Numbered from the stretch's first letter, positions 1 to 7,881 are shown. The stretch: 10,893 bases of DNA from RPQK01 sp041946865 (GCA_041946865.1 JBHGBF010000195.1:1-10893), one strand, 5' to 3'. Numbers and translations are program-made. The notes: generated from the sequence alone by a model not told the origin.

Positions 1-78
1 CATGATGAACTCCAAAAGCGCCTGCCGCTTCGCTCGCAGAAAACTGAGCGGTTACCCCGCGACGCCCGGAATCCTTGA
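1..78 (+). CDS. Possible C-terminal tail of NuoI (partial, cut by window edge)
   Basis: Frame 1 is open from the window edge to a TGA at 76-78 and reads as 25 hydrophilic, basic residues (begins HDELQKRLPL). In the usual nuo order the gene before nuoJ is nuoI, whose C-terminus is variable and hydrophilic, so a NuoI tail is plausible. Nothing in these 25 residues is diagnostic. A second frame is open from an ATG at 2 to a TAA at 98-100 and cannot be excluded. The call rests mainly on gene order. Confidence 0.3.
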   Translation, partial: HDELQKRLPLRSQKTERLPRDARNP

Positions 79-103
79 CTTCCCCGACACCCTCAACTAA
101 CAT
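75..103 (+). promoter_or_regulatory. Weak sigma70-like promoter candidate upstream of nuoJ
   Basis: TTGACT (75-80) matches five of six bases of the -35 consensus. It is followed, after a 17-nt spacer, by TAACAT (98-103), which matches four of six bases of the -10 consensus. A short inverted repeat, TCAACT (93-98) with AGTTGA (114-119), overlaps the -10. The 77-nt gap between the putative nuoI stop and nuoJ is the largest inside the nuo cluster, so an internal promoter is possible, but hexamer matches like this arise by chance. Confidence 0.2.
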
Positions 104-155
104 TTTTACTTTCAGTTGATTAGCACGACAGGTCAGTTTTCGGGGACGTCCGGTT

Positions 156-659
156 GTGGAATACGTTGTCTTCTATCTTTTTGCAGCAGTATCCGTCGCA
201 GCAGCCGTCCTGGTCGTGGTACAGCAGAAAACCGTCTACAGTGCGCTGGCGCTCATCGTCTGTCTTGGGGCCATGGCCGGCCTTTTCTTTCAGCTGGGAT
301 CACAGTTCATCGCAGCGATTCAAGTCATCGTCTATGCGGGGGCCATCATGGTCCTGTTTGTTTTCGTGATCATGCTGATTGATCCTGAAACAGAGTCTTA
401 TCCCGGTGGTAGTCTGCGGCGCATCTCCTTTTGGGCAATTCCCCTGGCGGTGCTCCTTGTCTTCTTGCTGATCCAGGCGTTTCCGGACTTTCTCGGTTCC
501 GCCGCCGGCACAAGCGCCGCCTCCGTACAGCCGGAAGGCAGCGTCGAGAACATTGCCCGTGCTCTGTTTACGGAGTACGTGATACCTTTCGAGGTGACCT
601 CGATACTCATCCTGGTGGCGATACTCGGCGCAATAGTCCTTGCCCGAAGGTCAGACTGA
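156..659 (+). CDS. nuoJ: NADH-quinone oxidoreductase subunit J
   Basis: Membrane subunit of respiratory complex I, 167 residues, about the family's usual size. NuoJ sits between the quinone-site subunit NuoH and the antiporter-like subunits, and its bent third helix helps transmit the redox-driven change to the proton channels. The family signature YAGAIMVLFVFVIML lies at residues 60-74, with the conserved Tyr60 at the position of the pi-bulge helix. A second conserved block, LFTEYVIPFEVTSILILVA, lies at about 137-155. Five hydrophobic segments are visible (about 3-22, 27-47, 51-76, 90-110 and 145-163). The start is GTG at 156, preceded by a modest GGGGA (142-146). The stop is 8 nt before nuoK. 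Identity is firm from sequence and neighbours. Confidence 0.95.
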   Translation: MEYVVFYLFAAVSVAAAVLVVVQQKTVYSALALIVCLGAMAGLFFQLGSQFIAAIQVIVYAGAIMVLFVFVIMLIDPETESYPGGSLRRISFWAIPLAVLLVFLLIQAFPDFLGSAAGTSAASVQPEGSVENIARALFTEYVIPFEVTSILILVAILGAIVLARRSD

Positions 660-667
660 AAGTCATT

Positions 668-970
668 ATGGTACCAACCGCACATTATCTGGTACTGAGC
701 GCCATTCTGTTTGCGATCGGCGTAGTTGGCGTCCTGACTCGGCGCAACGTGATCACGATGTTCATGTGCATCGAGTTGATGTTGAACGCGGTCAACCTCG
801 CGTTCCTCGCCTTCTCGCGGCACCTTCAACAACTGGACGGCCAGATTTTCGTTTTTTTCGTCATGACGGTCGCCGCGGCCGAAGCCGCCGTTGGCCTGGC
901 TCTCATTGTCGTTCTCTCGAGGCAGAAGCAGACGCTGGACGTCGACCAGGTCAACGAAATGAAAGGGTGA
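668..970 (+). CDS. nuoK: NADH-quinone oxidoreductase subunit K
   Basis: Small complex I membrane subunit, related to MrpC of the Mrp antiporters, exactly 100 residues as in most bacteria. Three hydrophobic helices are visible (about 4-24, 28-50 and 60-84). The two membrane glutamates needed for proton transfer are present: Glu36 in MFMCIELMLNAVNLAF and Glu72 in VAAAEAAVGLAL, matching Escherichia coli numbering. ATG at 668 was chosen because it gives the standard length and N-terminus. The open frame extends far upstream through nuoJ, but that stretch is hydrophilic shadow sequence. A short GAAAG (658-662), overlapping the nuoJ stop, may serve as the ribosome site. nuoL follows after 3 nt. Confidence 0.96.
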   Translation: MVPTAHYLVLSAILFAIGVVGVLTRRNVITMFMCIELMLNAVNLAFLAFSRHLQQLDGQIFVFFVMTVAAAEAAVGLALIVVLSRQKQTLDVDQVNEMKG

Positions 971-973
971 GGC

Positions 974-2929
974 ATGCTGCCCTACTTCGCAGTAATCCTT
1001 CTTTTCCCGCTCTTGGGCGCCTTCGTTAACGGCGTCGTCGGGAAGCGCCTGCCCCGGCGTCTGAACGCCTTGATCGGCTGTCTGGCGGTCGGGTTGAGCT
1101 TTGCCCTGGCCTGCGCGGTTTTCCGGGATCTGCTGCTGCTCGATCCACATGACCGCACGGTCTCTTTCAAGCTCTTCACCTGGATCGAATCCGCTGACCT
1201 GAGTGTCGACGCCGCTTTCCTCCTCGACCCGCTTTCGACGGTGATGATTCTGGTCGTCACAGGCGTCGGATTTCTGATCCACCTCTATTCCGTCGCCTAC
1301 ATGGCTGAGGAGCCTGGATATTATCGTTTCTTCTCGTACCTGAACCTGTTCATCTTCATGATGAGCACGCTGGTCCTCGCCGACAATTACCTGCTCATGT
1401 TCGTTGGTTGGGAGGGTGTCGGACTCTGCTCCTACCTGCTGATCGGCTTCTATATTGACCGGAAAAGCGCAGGAGACGCGGCGAAAAAAGCTTTCATCGT
1501 CAACCGGATTGGAGACGTCGGCTTCATTCTCGGGATATTGCTTATCTTCAGGACATTCGGCACGTTTAACTACCAGCAGGTATTCGATCGGGTTTCCGGA
1601 CAGTTCCCCTCCCCCGAAGTCGGCTTTGGGATTCTGAGCGCCATCTGTCTGCTGTTGTTTGTTGGAGCTACCGGCAAGAGCGCGCAGATACCTTTATACG
1701 TCTGGCTTCCTGATGCGATGGAAGGCCCGACCCCGGTCAGCGCACTGATCCATGCGGCAACCATGGTAACCGCAGGTGTTTACATGATGGCTCGCTCGGC
1801 TGTCCTTTTCAGCCGGGCGCCTGAGACGTTGCTGATCGTGGCCGTCATCGGCGTGGCCACCGCGACGCTGGCCGCCTGTATCGCCCTCGTTCAGACTGAC
1901 ATCAAACGCGTACTGGCCTATTCGACGGTGAGCCAGCTCGGTTACATGTTCCTGGCCGCGGGAGTGGGAGCTTTCGGCGCCGGGATTTTTCACCTGGTGA
2001 CTCACGCCTTCTTCAAGGCCCTGCTTTTCCTGGGTTCTGGAAGCGTGATCCTGGCTCTGCATCATGAGCAGGATCTGCTGAAGATGGGGGGCCTGAAGAA
2101 GTATCTCCCGATCACTTTCTGGACCATGTGGATCGCCAGCCTTGCGATTTCCGGGGTTCCTCCCCTGTCGGGATTCTTCTCGAAGGACGAGATTCTGTTC
2201 AACGCTTTCGAGCTCGGGCATGTCGTTTTGTGGGTGATCGGCATTGTGGTCGCCGGTCTGACCGCGTTTTACATGTCTCGCCTGATGTTTCTCACTTTCC
2301 ACGGGGAGCGGAAGTTCGGGGCCACGGCCGGCCACGCAGATCACGCAGATCACGGGCATGCGCCCAAGGAGCCGGCCGGCCTGATAACCGGCCCGCTCGC
2401 CGTCCTGGCTGTTTTTTCGGCAGTTGCCGGCCTTATCGGGCTTCCGGCCTACGTCGGCGGCAGCTGGCTCGAGACTTTCCTGGAACCGTCTCTCGAGCTG
2501 GGTTATGCACACTCAACCGGGGGGGAGCACGGTTTCAGCACGGAGATTGCGCTGACGGTGATTGTCGTCCTGTTCGGCCTTACGGGAATAGCGGTCGCCC
2601 ACTACGCGTACGTTCGCGATCGGGGGTTCCCGAACCGTTTGGCGGCGCGCCTGGCCGGTCTCTATTCGGCCGCGCGGCAGAAGTTCTACGTCGATGAGAT
2701 CTACGACCGGCTGGTGGTCTGGCCGATCGCGCGCATCTCCGATGTCGTTCTCTGGCGGATTATAGACGTTCACGTGATTGACGGGCTGGTTAACGGGGCG
2801 GGCGGCCTCGTGCAGTACTGGGCAAGCGGACTCCGGCGGATTCAAAGCGGCTACACCAGAAGCTACGCGACCTGGGTCTTGATCGGGGCAGTTCTCATTT
2901 TCATTTACTACTACCTGGTGACGGCATAG
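974..2929 (+). CDS. nuoL: NADH-quinone oxidoreductase subunit L
   Basis: Largest membrane subunit of complex I (651 residues) and the distal antiporter-like proton channel. Channel residues expected for the family are visible: Glu147 in VGWEGVGLCSYLLIGFY, Lys235 in GATGKSAQIPLYVWLPDAM, His260 in ALIHAATMVTAG, His340 and His344 with Lys348 in the FHLVTHAFFKAL block, and Lys404 in GFFSKDE. The C-terminus (about 570-651) has the long lateral helix region and a final membrane segment ending IYYYLVTA. A His/Asp-rich cytosolic-type loop, with His454, 457, 460 and 462, interrupts the sequence after transmembrane helix 13 or so. The ATG is preceded by AAAGG (963-967), which lies in the end of nuoK. 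The gap to nuoM is 3 nt. Length and motifs are those of an intact protein. Confidence 0.97.
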   Translation: MLPYFAVILLFPLLGAFVNGVVGKRLPRRLNALIGCLAVGLSFALACAVFRDLLLLDPHDRTVSFKLFTWIESADLSVDAAFLLDPLSTVMILVVTGVGFLIHLYSVAYMAEEPGYYRFFSYLNLFIFMMSTLVLADNYLLMFVGWEGVGLCSYLLIGFYIDRKSAGDAAKKAFIVNRIGDVGFILGILLIFRTFGTFNYQQVFDRVSGQFPSPEVGFGILSAICLLLFVGATGKSAQIPLYVWLPDAMEGPTPVSALIHAATMVTAGVYMMARSAVLFSRAPETLLIVAVIGVATATLAACIALVQTDIKRVLAYSTVSQLGYMFLAAGVGAFGAGIFHLVTHAFFKALLFLGSGSVILALHHEQDLLKMGGLKKYLPITFWTMWIASLAISGVPPLSGFFSKDEILFNAFELGHVVLWVIGIVVAGLTAFYMSRLMFLTFHGERKFGATAGHADHADHGHAPKEPAGLITGPLAVLAVFSAVAGLIGLPAYVGGSWLETFLEPSLELGYAHSTGGEHGFSTEIALTVIVVLFGLTGIAVAHYAYVRDRGFPNRLAARLAGLYSAARQKFYVDEIYDRLVVWPIARISDVVLWRIIDVHVIDGLVNGAGGLVQYWASGLRRIQSGYTRSYATWVLIGAVLIFIYYYLVTA

Positions 2930-2932
2930 CGC

Positions 2933-4471
2933 ATGTCGGAGGCGAGCTACGTGCTGACTATACTTCTGCTGATCCCCACAGTGGGGGCGGCCCTGATCTT
3001 TCTGATTCCAGGCGCTCGTCTTTCCCTGATTCGATGGACCGCCTTCATCTTCACGACCGCTGCTTTCATCTGGTCGGCGCTGCTCTTTGTCTGGTTTGAC
3101 GGCGGCCAGTCGTCCATGCAGTTTGTGGAGAGGGTCCCGTGGTTTCAGGTGGACGGCTTCAATGTCCGCTACCAGTTGGGAATCGACGGAATCAGCCTGC
3201 TCCTGGTGGTGCTGACCACTTTTCTCATGCCGGTCTCGGTTCTAGCGAGCTGGAGCATCACGCGTCGGGTCAAGGCCTATATGGCCTGCATGCTTTTTCT
3301 TGAAGTCGGCATGCTCGGCGTCTTCGTTTCGCTGGACCTGGTGCTGTTTTATGTTTTCTGGGAAGTGATGCTGATCCCGATGTATTTTCTGATCGGCGTG
3401 TGGGGCGGCGAGCGGCGGATCTATGCGGCCATCAAGTTTTTTATTTACACGGCCGCCGCTTCACTGATCATGCTGGCAGGTATCGTTGTCCTTTACTATG
3501 CCAATGGAGCGGACTCCTTTGACCTGGTGCAGATCACGCAACGCCTTGCCGAAGGGCGCATCCGTCTGTCTCCGAGCGCGGAGCTGCTGCTCTTCCTGGC
3601 CTTTTTCCTGGCTTTCGCGGTCAAAGTCCCCTTGTTTCCGTTCCATACCTGGCTCCCGGACGCCCACGTCGAGGCGCCGACGGCCGGCTCCGTCATCCTG
3701 GCCGGCGTGTTGCTGAAGATGGGGACGTACGGTTTGCTGAGGTTCTGCCTGCCCTTGTTCCCCAAAGCAGCCCTGGCTCTGGCCCCGCTTATCTCAGTGC
3801 TCGCCATTGTCGGGGTGATTTACGGGGCGCTTGTGGCGATGGTTCAACCCGACGTTAAGAAACTGGTGGCCTATTCCTCGGTCAGTCACCTGGGGCTGGT
3901 AGTGCTTGGCATTTTTGCGTTCAACCACATCTCGATTGAGGGCGCCACTTATCAGATGCTGAATCACGGCGTGTCGACCGGGGGCCTTTTCGCGCTGGTC
4001 GGCATGATTTATGACCGCAGGCACACCCGGCAGATCGCCGATTTCGGCGGTGTTGCTCACGTCATGCCGGTATACGCCGCGCTGTTCATGGTGATTCTGC
4101 TGAGCAGCATCGGGCTTCCCGGGCTGAACGGTTTCGTCGGGGAATTTCTCATTCTGCAGGGCACGTTCCTTTCAAGCATGACCAACGCAGTTTTCGCCGC
4201 ACTGACGATGATTCTCTCTGCCGTGTACATGCTGTGGATGTACCAGCGGGTCTTTATGGGCGGCATAACGAGAGAGGAAAACAGGCTTCTGGCCGATCTG
4301 AACGTTCGTGAGCTTGCCGTCCTGTTGCCCTTGATCGTCATGGCTTTGTGGATGGGAGTCAATTCCAGCACTTTCCTGCGCAAGATGGATATGTCGGTTC
4401 AGAAGGTGATTGAACGTGTCGAAAGCGCCCGCGAACAGCAAATCTTTCGAGTGGACAACCGTGGAAATTAA
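2933..4471 (+). CDS. nuoM: NADH-quinone oxidoreductase subunit M
   Basis: Middle antiporter-like proton-pumping subunit of complex I, 512 residues, a normal family length. Conserved residues visible are Glu144 in VFWEVMLIPMYFLIG, Lys231 in FAVKVPLFPFHTWLPDAH, Lys262 in GVLLKMGTYG, His319 in AYSSVSHLG, His345 in MLNHGVSTGGLF and Glu404 in GFVGEFLIL. These are the counterparts of the E. coli channel residues E144, K234, K265 and E407. ATG at 2933 comes 3 nt after the nuoL stop. The gene ends with a hydrophilic tail of about 40 residues whose last 11 nt overlap the nuoN start, which suggests translational coupling. Confidence 0.97.
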   Translation: MSEASYVLTILLLIPTVGAALIFLIPGARLSLIRWTAFIFTTAAFIWSALLFVWFDGGQSSMQFVERVPWFQVDGFNVRYQLGIDGISLLLVVLTTFLMPVSVLASWSITRRVKAYMACMLFLEVGMLGVFVSLDLVLFYVFWEVMLIPMYFLIGVWGGERRIYAAIKFFIYTAAASLIMLAGIVVLYYANGADSFDLVQITQRLAEGRIRLSPSAELLLFLAFFLAFAVKVPLFPFHTWLPDAHVEAPTAGSVILAGVLLKMGTYGLLRFCLPLFPKAALALAPLISVLAIVGVIYGALVAMVQPDVKKLVAYSSVSHLGLVVLGIFAFNHISIEGATYQMLNHGVSTGGLFALVGMIYDRRHTRQIADFGGVAHVMPVYAALFMVILLSSIGLPGLNGFVGEFLILQGTFLSSMTNAVFAALTMILSAVYMLWMYQRVFMGGITREENRLLADLNVRELAVLLPLIVMALWMGVNSSTFLRKMDMSVQKVIERVESAREQQIFRVDNRGN

Positions 4472-5885
4472 CTATCTCGCCCTGCTCCCGGAGATCATCC
4501 TTGCGGTTTTCGGAATTGTGGTCATGCTGGCGGTCCCCTTCGTCCCGGCGCGGCTGCAGACCCGGCTGGCCTGGCCGGCGCTCGCGGGTCTCCTGATTGC
4601 GGCAGGAGCAGCCCTGCTTTTCCCGAAAAGCGCGGTGCAGGAGGGCATGCTTTTCCACGATTCCTTCGGCACCTTCTGCAAGCTGCTGTTCTTCTTCTCG
4701 AGCGGGATCGTGATGCTCGTCTCTATCAGCTACCTGGAGCGGGCTCAACTTCAGCATGCGGAGTTCTACCCGTTGGTCCTGTTCGCCACTATCGGCATGA
4801 GCCTGATGGCGAACAGCGCGGATCTGATCATGACCTTCCTGGGTCTTGAGATCCTCTCGATTGCGACTTATATCCTGGCGGGTTTCAGGCGTAATGACAT
4901 TAAATCCGGGGAGTCAGCGCTCAAGTATTTTCTGCTCGGCTCCCTCTCGACGGCGTTCCTTCTGTATGGAATCGCCTTCATCTATGGGGCCACGGGTACG
5001 ACCAGGTACCCGGCCATCGTCCAAGCCGTTTCGGTGTCGACGGACCGGATCGTAGCTCTGCTTCTCGGGCTGGGTCTGGTGGTGGTGGGTTTCGGGTTCA
5101 AGGCGGCCCTGGTGCCGTTTCACGTCTGGACTCCGGACGTGTACGAGGGAGCTCCGGTGCCCGTCACGGCGCATCTCGCAGTCAGCTCCAAAGCCGCGGC
5201 GTTTCTGGCTCTGGTCCGAATCCTCTACCAGGTCCTTCCCCAGTTGAACGTTCACTGGCAGACTGTGTTCTGGGTGTCCGCCTTTTTGACCATGGCTTTG
5301 GGAAATATCGTCGCGCTGACGCAGTCGAACATCAAACGGATGCTCGCCTACTCTTCAATTGCGCATGCCGGTTATTTGCTTCTAGGCATCGTGGCGAACA
5401 ACCGCGAGGGAGTCCAGGCGATCTTGTTCTACCTGGCTGCCTATGCGCTGATGACCCTCGGCGCTTTTGCCGTGGTTCAACTGATCGGGAGAGAGAACGA
5501 GAGGCGTGTTCTCCTGGACGACTACTCCGGCCTGGGTTATCGGCAACCCTATCTGGCGGCGGCCCTGTCCGTCTTCCTTGTCTCGCTGGCTGGGATTCCG
5601 GCCACGGCCGGTTTCATGGGAAAGCTGTTTCTTTTCACCGCAGCCATTGAAAGCCACTTTTACTGGCTGGTCCTGATTGCGCTCCTCGCTTCCGCGATCG
5701 GTCTTTATTACTACCTGCGAGTGATCGTGCTCATGTATATGCACGAGCCGGCAACCGACATTTCAGCTGCGCCGGTCCCTGTCACCGCTGCGGTGGCCAT
5801 TGCTATAATGCTGGTTGGCACCTTTTACCTCGGGATATTCCCCGGCACATTTCTCAGACTGGCAAACGAGGCAGCACACTTTTGA
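4461..5885 (+). CDS. nuoN: NADH-quinone oxidoreductase subunit N
   Basis: Third antiporter-like subunit of complex I, next to NuoK in the membrane arm, 474 residues from the chosen start. Conserved residues are Glu130 in FLGLEILSIATYILAGF, Lys214 in FGFKAALVPFHVWTPDVYEGAP, Lys244 in AVSSKAAAF and Lys388 in GFMGKLFLF, matching E. coli E133, K217, K247 and K395. GTG at 4461 is preferred because it gives the normal N-terminus (MEINYLALLPEIIL) and lies 6 nt after a GAGTGG. An in-frame TTG at 4410 would add 17 hydrophilic residues not typical of the family. The start overlaps nuoM by 11 nt and the stop overlaps the greA start by 3 nt. Confidence 0.95.
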   Translation: MEINYLALLPEIILAVFGIVVMLAVPFVPARLQTRLAWPALAGLLIAAGAALLFPKSAVQEGMLFHDSFGTFCKLLFFFSSGIVMLVSISYLERAQLQHAEFYPLVLFATIGMSLMANSADLIMTFLGLEILSIATYILAGFRRNDIKSGESALKYFLLGSLSTAFLLYGIAFIYGATGTTRYPAIVQAVSVSTDRIVALLLGLGLVVVGFGFKAALVPFHVWTPDVYEGAPVPVTAHLAVSSKAAAFLALVRILYQVLPQLNVHWQTVFWVSAFLTMALGNIVALTQSNIKRMLAYSSIAHAGYLLLGIVANNREGVQAILFYLAAYALMTLGAFAVVQLIGRENERRVLLDDYSGLGYRQPYLAAALSVFLVSLAGIPATAGFMGKLFLFTAAIESHFYWLVLIALLASAIGLYYYLRVIVLMYMHEPATDISAAPVPVTAAVAIAIMLVGTFYLGIFPGTFLRLANEAAHF

Positions 5886-6364
5886 ACGACGCAAGAAAAA
5901 AACTCGAAGAAGAAATCAGAAAACTGGAACGCGAACTTAAGGACGAGCTCCCCAAAGCCTTCAAGAAGGCGCTGGAAATGGGCGATCTGCGCGAGAACGC
6001 AGAGTACCAGACAGCCAAGGAAAGGCAGTCTTACGTTCAGGCTCAGCTGGCTGCGTTGCGCGCCAGGCTGTCCAAACTATCGATGGTCAACCTGAGCAAG
6101 ATTCCCGTCGACAAGGTGTCCTACGGCTCGACCGTCGTGGTGCTGGATCTCGACTCCCAGAAGGAAACGACTTACAAGCTGGTGACGAGCGAGGAATCGA
6201 ATGTTGCGGAGGGTCTGATCTCAACCACTTCCCCGATCGGCCGGAGCCTGATGGGGCACGAGGAAGGCGACGAGGTTCGGATCCAGACCCCAGGCGGCAT
6301 GCGCACTTACGAAATCATCAAACTGACGACCATCCACGACGAGAACAACGAGCAGCAGGATTAA
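5882..6364 (+). CDS. greA: Transcription elongation factor GreA
   Basis: Cytoplasmic factor that enters the RNA polymerase secondary channel and stimulates cleavage of the 3' end of backtracked RNA. The product has 160 residues, close to the usual 158. Residues 1-75 form the charged antiparallel coiled coil. At its tip, Asp35 and Glu38 in MGDLRENAEYQTAKERQ are the acidic residues that help hold the catalytic Mg2+. Residues 80-155 form the FKBP-like domain, with the family motifs ISTTSPIGRSLMGHEEGDEV and QTPGGMRTYEIIKL. The start is TTG at 5882, with its last two bases inside the nuoN TGA and a GAGG at 5868-5871. Being last in a nuo operon is unusual and implies co-transcription with complex I. 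The stop faces the converging gene across 6 nt. Confidence 0.93.
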   Translation: MNDARKKLEEEIRKLERELKDELPKAFKKALEMGDLRENAEYQTAKERQSYVQAQLAALRARLSKLSMVNLSKIPVDKVSYGSTVVVLDLDSQKETTYKLVTSEESNVAEGLISTTSPIGRSLMGHEEGDEVRIQTPGGMRTYEIIKLTTIHDENNEQQD

Positions 6365-6370
6365 GCCGGA

Positions 6371-6664
6371 TTACTGATAAACCCGGGAGCCTGCCACGAA
6401 GTCGTGACGGAGCCTCTGTTTGAGAAGGACCGCATGGCCGTAAACGTGGAGCACCTCGTACGTGTCCTTCAATTTGCCGTCGCGGCGTTCGATCAGTATT
6501 GCACGGTCCACAACCACGGAACCGGGGTCATCGACCTGAATAACCGTTTCTTCCACGAAAGCATCCACTTCAATAACACCCACCTGTTGCCACTTCTGCG
6601 CGACTGACGCTGCCGAAGAGAGCAGAAAGCCCAAGAACAGCAGACAGATCCAGCCTTTTTTCAT
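6371..6664 (-). CDS. Small predicted exported protein of unknown function
   Basis: A 97-residue protein with a clear Sec-type signal peptide: basic MKK, a hydrophobic core at about 5-17, and a likely cleavage after Ala22 (SVA, then QK). The mature part of about 75 residues is mostly predicted beta strand, rich in Val, Asp and Glu (VGVIEVDAFVEETVIQV, RAILIERRDGK), with no catalytic motif, no paired cysteines and no lipobox. I do not recognise a family. ATG at 6664 was chosen because it begins the signal peptide. It follows the broken antiporter gene by 113 nt on the same strand and converges on greA with 6 nt between stop codons. A TATAAT on the coding strand 6 nt before the ATG hints at its own, perhaps leaderless, promoter. 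Intact coding is likely; function is unknown. Confidence 0.7.
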   Translation of the reverse strand: MKKGWICLLFLGFLLSSAASVAQKWQQVGVIEVDAFVEETVIQVDDPGSVVVDRAILIERRDGKLKDTYEVLHVYGHAVLLKQRLRHDFVAGSRVYQ

Positions 6665-6670
6665 GCGGTC

Positions 6671-6676
6671 ATTATA
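6671..6676 (-). promoter_or_regulatory. Perfect -10 hexamer just before the small exported protein gene
   Basis: The coding strand reads TATAAT, ending 6 nt before the ATG at 6664. Transcription from it would begin close to the start codon, giving a leaderless or nearly leaderless message. No good -35 is seen 16-18 nt upstream, no extended -10 TG is present, and no Shine-Dalgarno lies at normal distance (a GGGG is about 13 nt away). It may therefore be a weak, activator-dependent or chance element. Confidence 0.3.
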
Positions 6677-6736
6677 ACCCCAGTCCCGTAAAAGCCGGTG
6701 ATTTCGATGACATAAAAAGCGAGCGGGTAAGGCGAC

Positions 6737-6764
6737 TAACACGAACCAATTCGGTTTTGCGTTA
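6737..6764 (-). repeat. Imperfect 28-nt inverted repeat after the antiporter gene
   Basis: On the - strand TAACGC pairs with GTGTTA (one G-U), then after a small internal loop AACC pairs with GGTT around a 5-nt GAATT loop. It lies 14 nt after the antiporter stop and before the small exported protein gene. No T-run follows directly; a TTTTT comes about 17 nt later. It may be a weak terminator or processing site, but the stem is AT-rich and unconvincing. Confidence 0.25.
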
Positions 6765-6777
6765 TTGGCCCAGATCT

Positions 6778-7873
6778 TCACGCCGGGAGGAAGAAGAAGG
6801 CGACCGCAAGGATCACGTAAACAGCAAGCAGTTGCACCCCCTCCATCCAATTCGATTCGCCATCTGACGTAATCAGGTTGATGACGGCTCCGGCGATGAC
6901 TACCGCGATTACCTCGAAATTCGTAAAGCGAAGATCCATCGGCTCGCCGAACAGGTAACTGGCAAAAACCAGTACTGGAGCCACAAACAGGGCAATCTGC
7001 AGGCTGGACCCAATGGCAATGTTCATCGCCAGGTCCATGCGGTTCTTCCAGGAAACGAGGATGGCAGTGGAATGCTCGGCCGCATTGCCGATGATGGCGA
7101 CCAGGATGACACCCACAAAGATCTCCGTCATCCCCAGAGCGGTGGCCGCTTGCTCTATCGACTCGACCAGCAGCTCGCTCATCAGCGCGACAAAAATCGT
7201 GGCCAGGACCAGGACGACGGTCGCCCAAGTCGAGCTCCAGTGATCTTGCCCCTCCGAGTCCTCCTCGGTCGCTCCCCCCCGCGTAAAGGTGAGAATGGGT
7301 CCTCAACACGAAAAACAGGGACAGAACATAGGTGAGAAACAGCACCACTGCGATTTCGGTCGACAACTCCAACTCGTGCGATGGGTCCTGGCCGACCGCC
7401 ACATAATGGAAGACCGCAGGCACGATCAGGCCGATACCGCCGAGCGTCAAAAGAGTCGCGCCCATCGTCGCCGCCGTCCGGTTGAAGGTCAGTCTGTCGG
7501 ACTTGAACCCGGCGACGACTATTGAAAGCCCAAAGACCAGCAGAATGTTGCCGATGATCGACCCGGTAATGGAGGCTTTGACGACGTCATGCAGGCCCGC
7601 CCGCAGGGCGATCAGAGCAATGATCAGCTCGGCCGCGTTCCCAAAGGTCGCGTTCAGCAAGCCCCCGATCCCTTCACCCAGCCTGGCAGCCAGGGCTTCC
7701 GTGGCCCTACCCATGAGCCCGGCGAGCGGGATAATGGCCACGGCCGAGGTGAAGAACACAGCCACCGGACCGGCTTCCAGCCAATGCACGACGAACGCTG
7801 CCGGCACGAAAATCAGGAGCAGGTTGAGAAGATTTTCCAGCCTGAAGAGTCGGCGAATCAGCAGGTCGGTCAT
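6778..7873 (-). pseudogene. Ca2+/H+ antiporter (CaCA family, Cax type), frameshifted
   Basis: Membrane cation/proton exchanger in two frames. The upstream frame gives residues 1-200 with the first alpha repeat, LLNATFGNAAELIIALIAL at about 72-90 (Asn79, Glu82). The second repeat, VAIIGNAAEHSTAIL at about 258-272 (Asn263, Glu266), is in another frame, ending with FFFLPA and a TGA at 6780-6778. Deleting one base from the G7 tract (C7 at 7274-7280 on +) joins the frames into a 364-residue protein of normal length and order. The join falls in the acidic loop between the two halves (YAGGATEEDSEGQD). ATG at 7873 is preferred, because GAGG lies 6 nt before it; a GTG at 7885 overlapping the metG stop is the alternative. 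The gene sits 8 nt after metG. It is either a sequencing error or a recent or reversible mutation, as both halves look unspoiled. Confidence 0.88.
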
Positions 7874-7881
7874 CTGGCGCC

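Noticed and set aside
398..1282. Long - strand open frame (294 codons) antisense to nuoJ, nuoK and nuoL
   Set aside because: Arg/Gln/Asp/His-rich composition with no motif, opposite well-identified membrane subunits; a typical shadow of hydrophobic genes in GC-rich DNA.
1694..2512. Long - strand open frame (272 codons) antisense to nuoL
   Set aside because: Low-complexity hydrophilic composition and full overlap with conserved nuoL sequence; no ribosome site or motif.
4410..4460. Longer nuoN starting at TTG 4410
   Set aside because: Adds 17 hydrophilic residues before the conserved first helix and overlaps nuoM by 62 nt; its AGAAGG is only 3 nt from the TTG.
6365..6370. Bidirectional terminator between greA and the converging gene
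   Set aside because: Only 6 nt separate the stop codons and I see no stable GC stem with a T-run across the junction.
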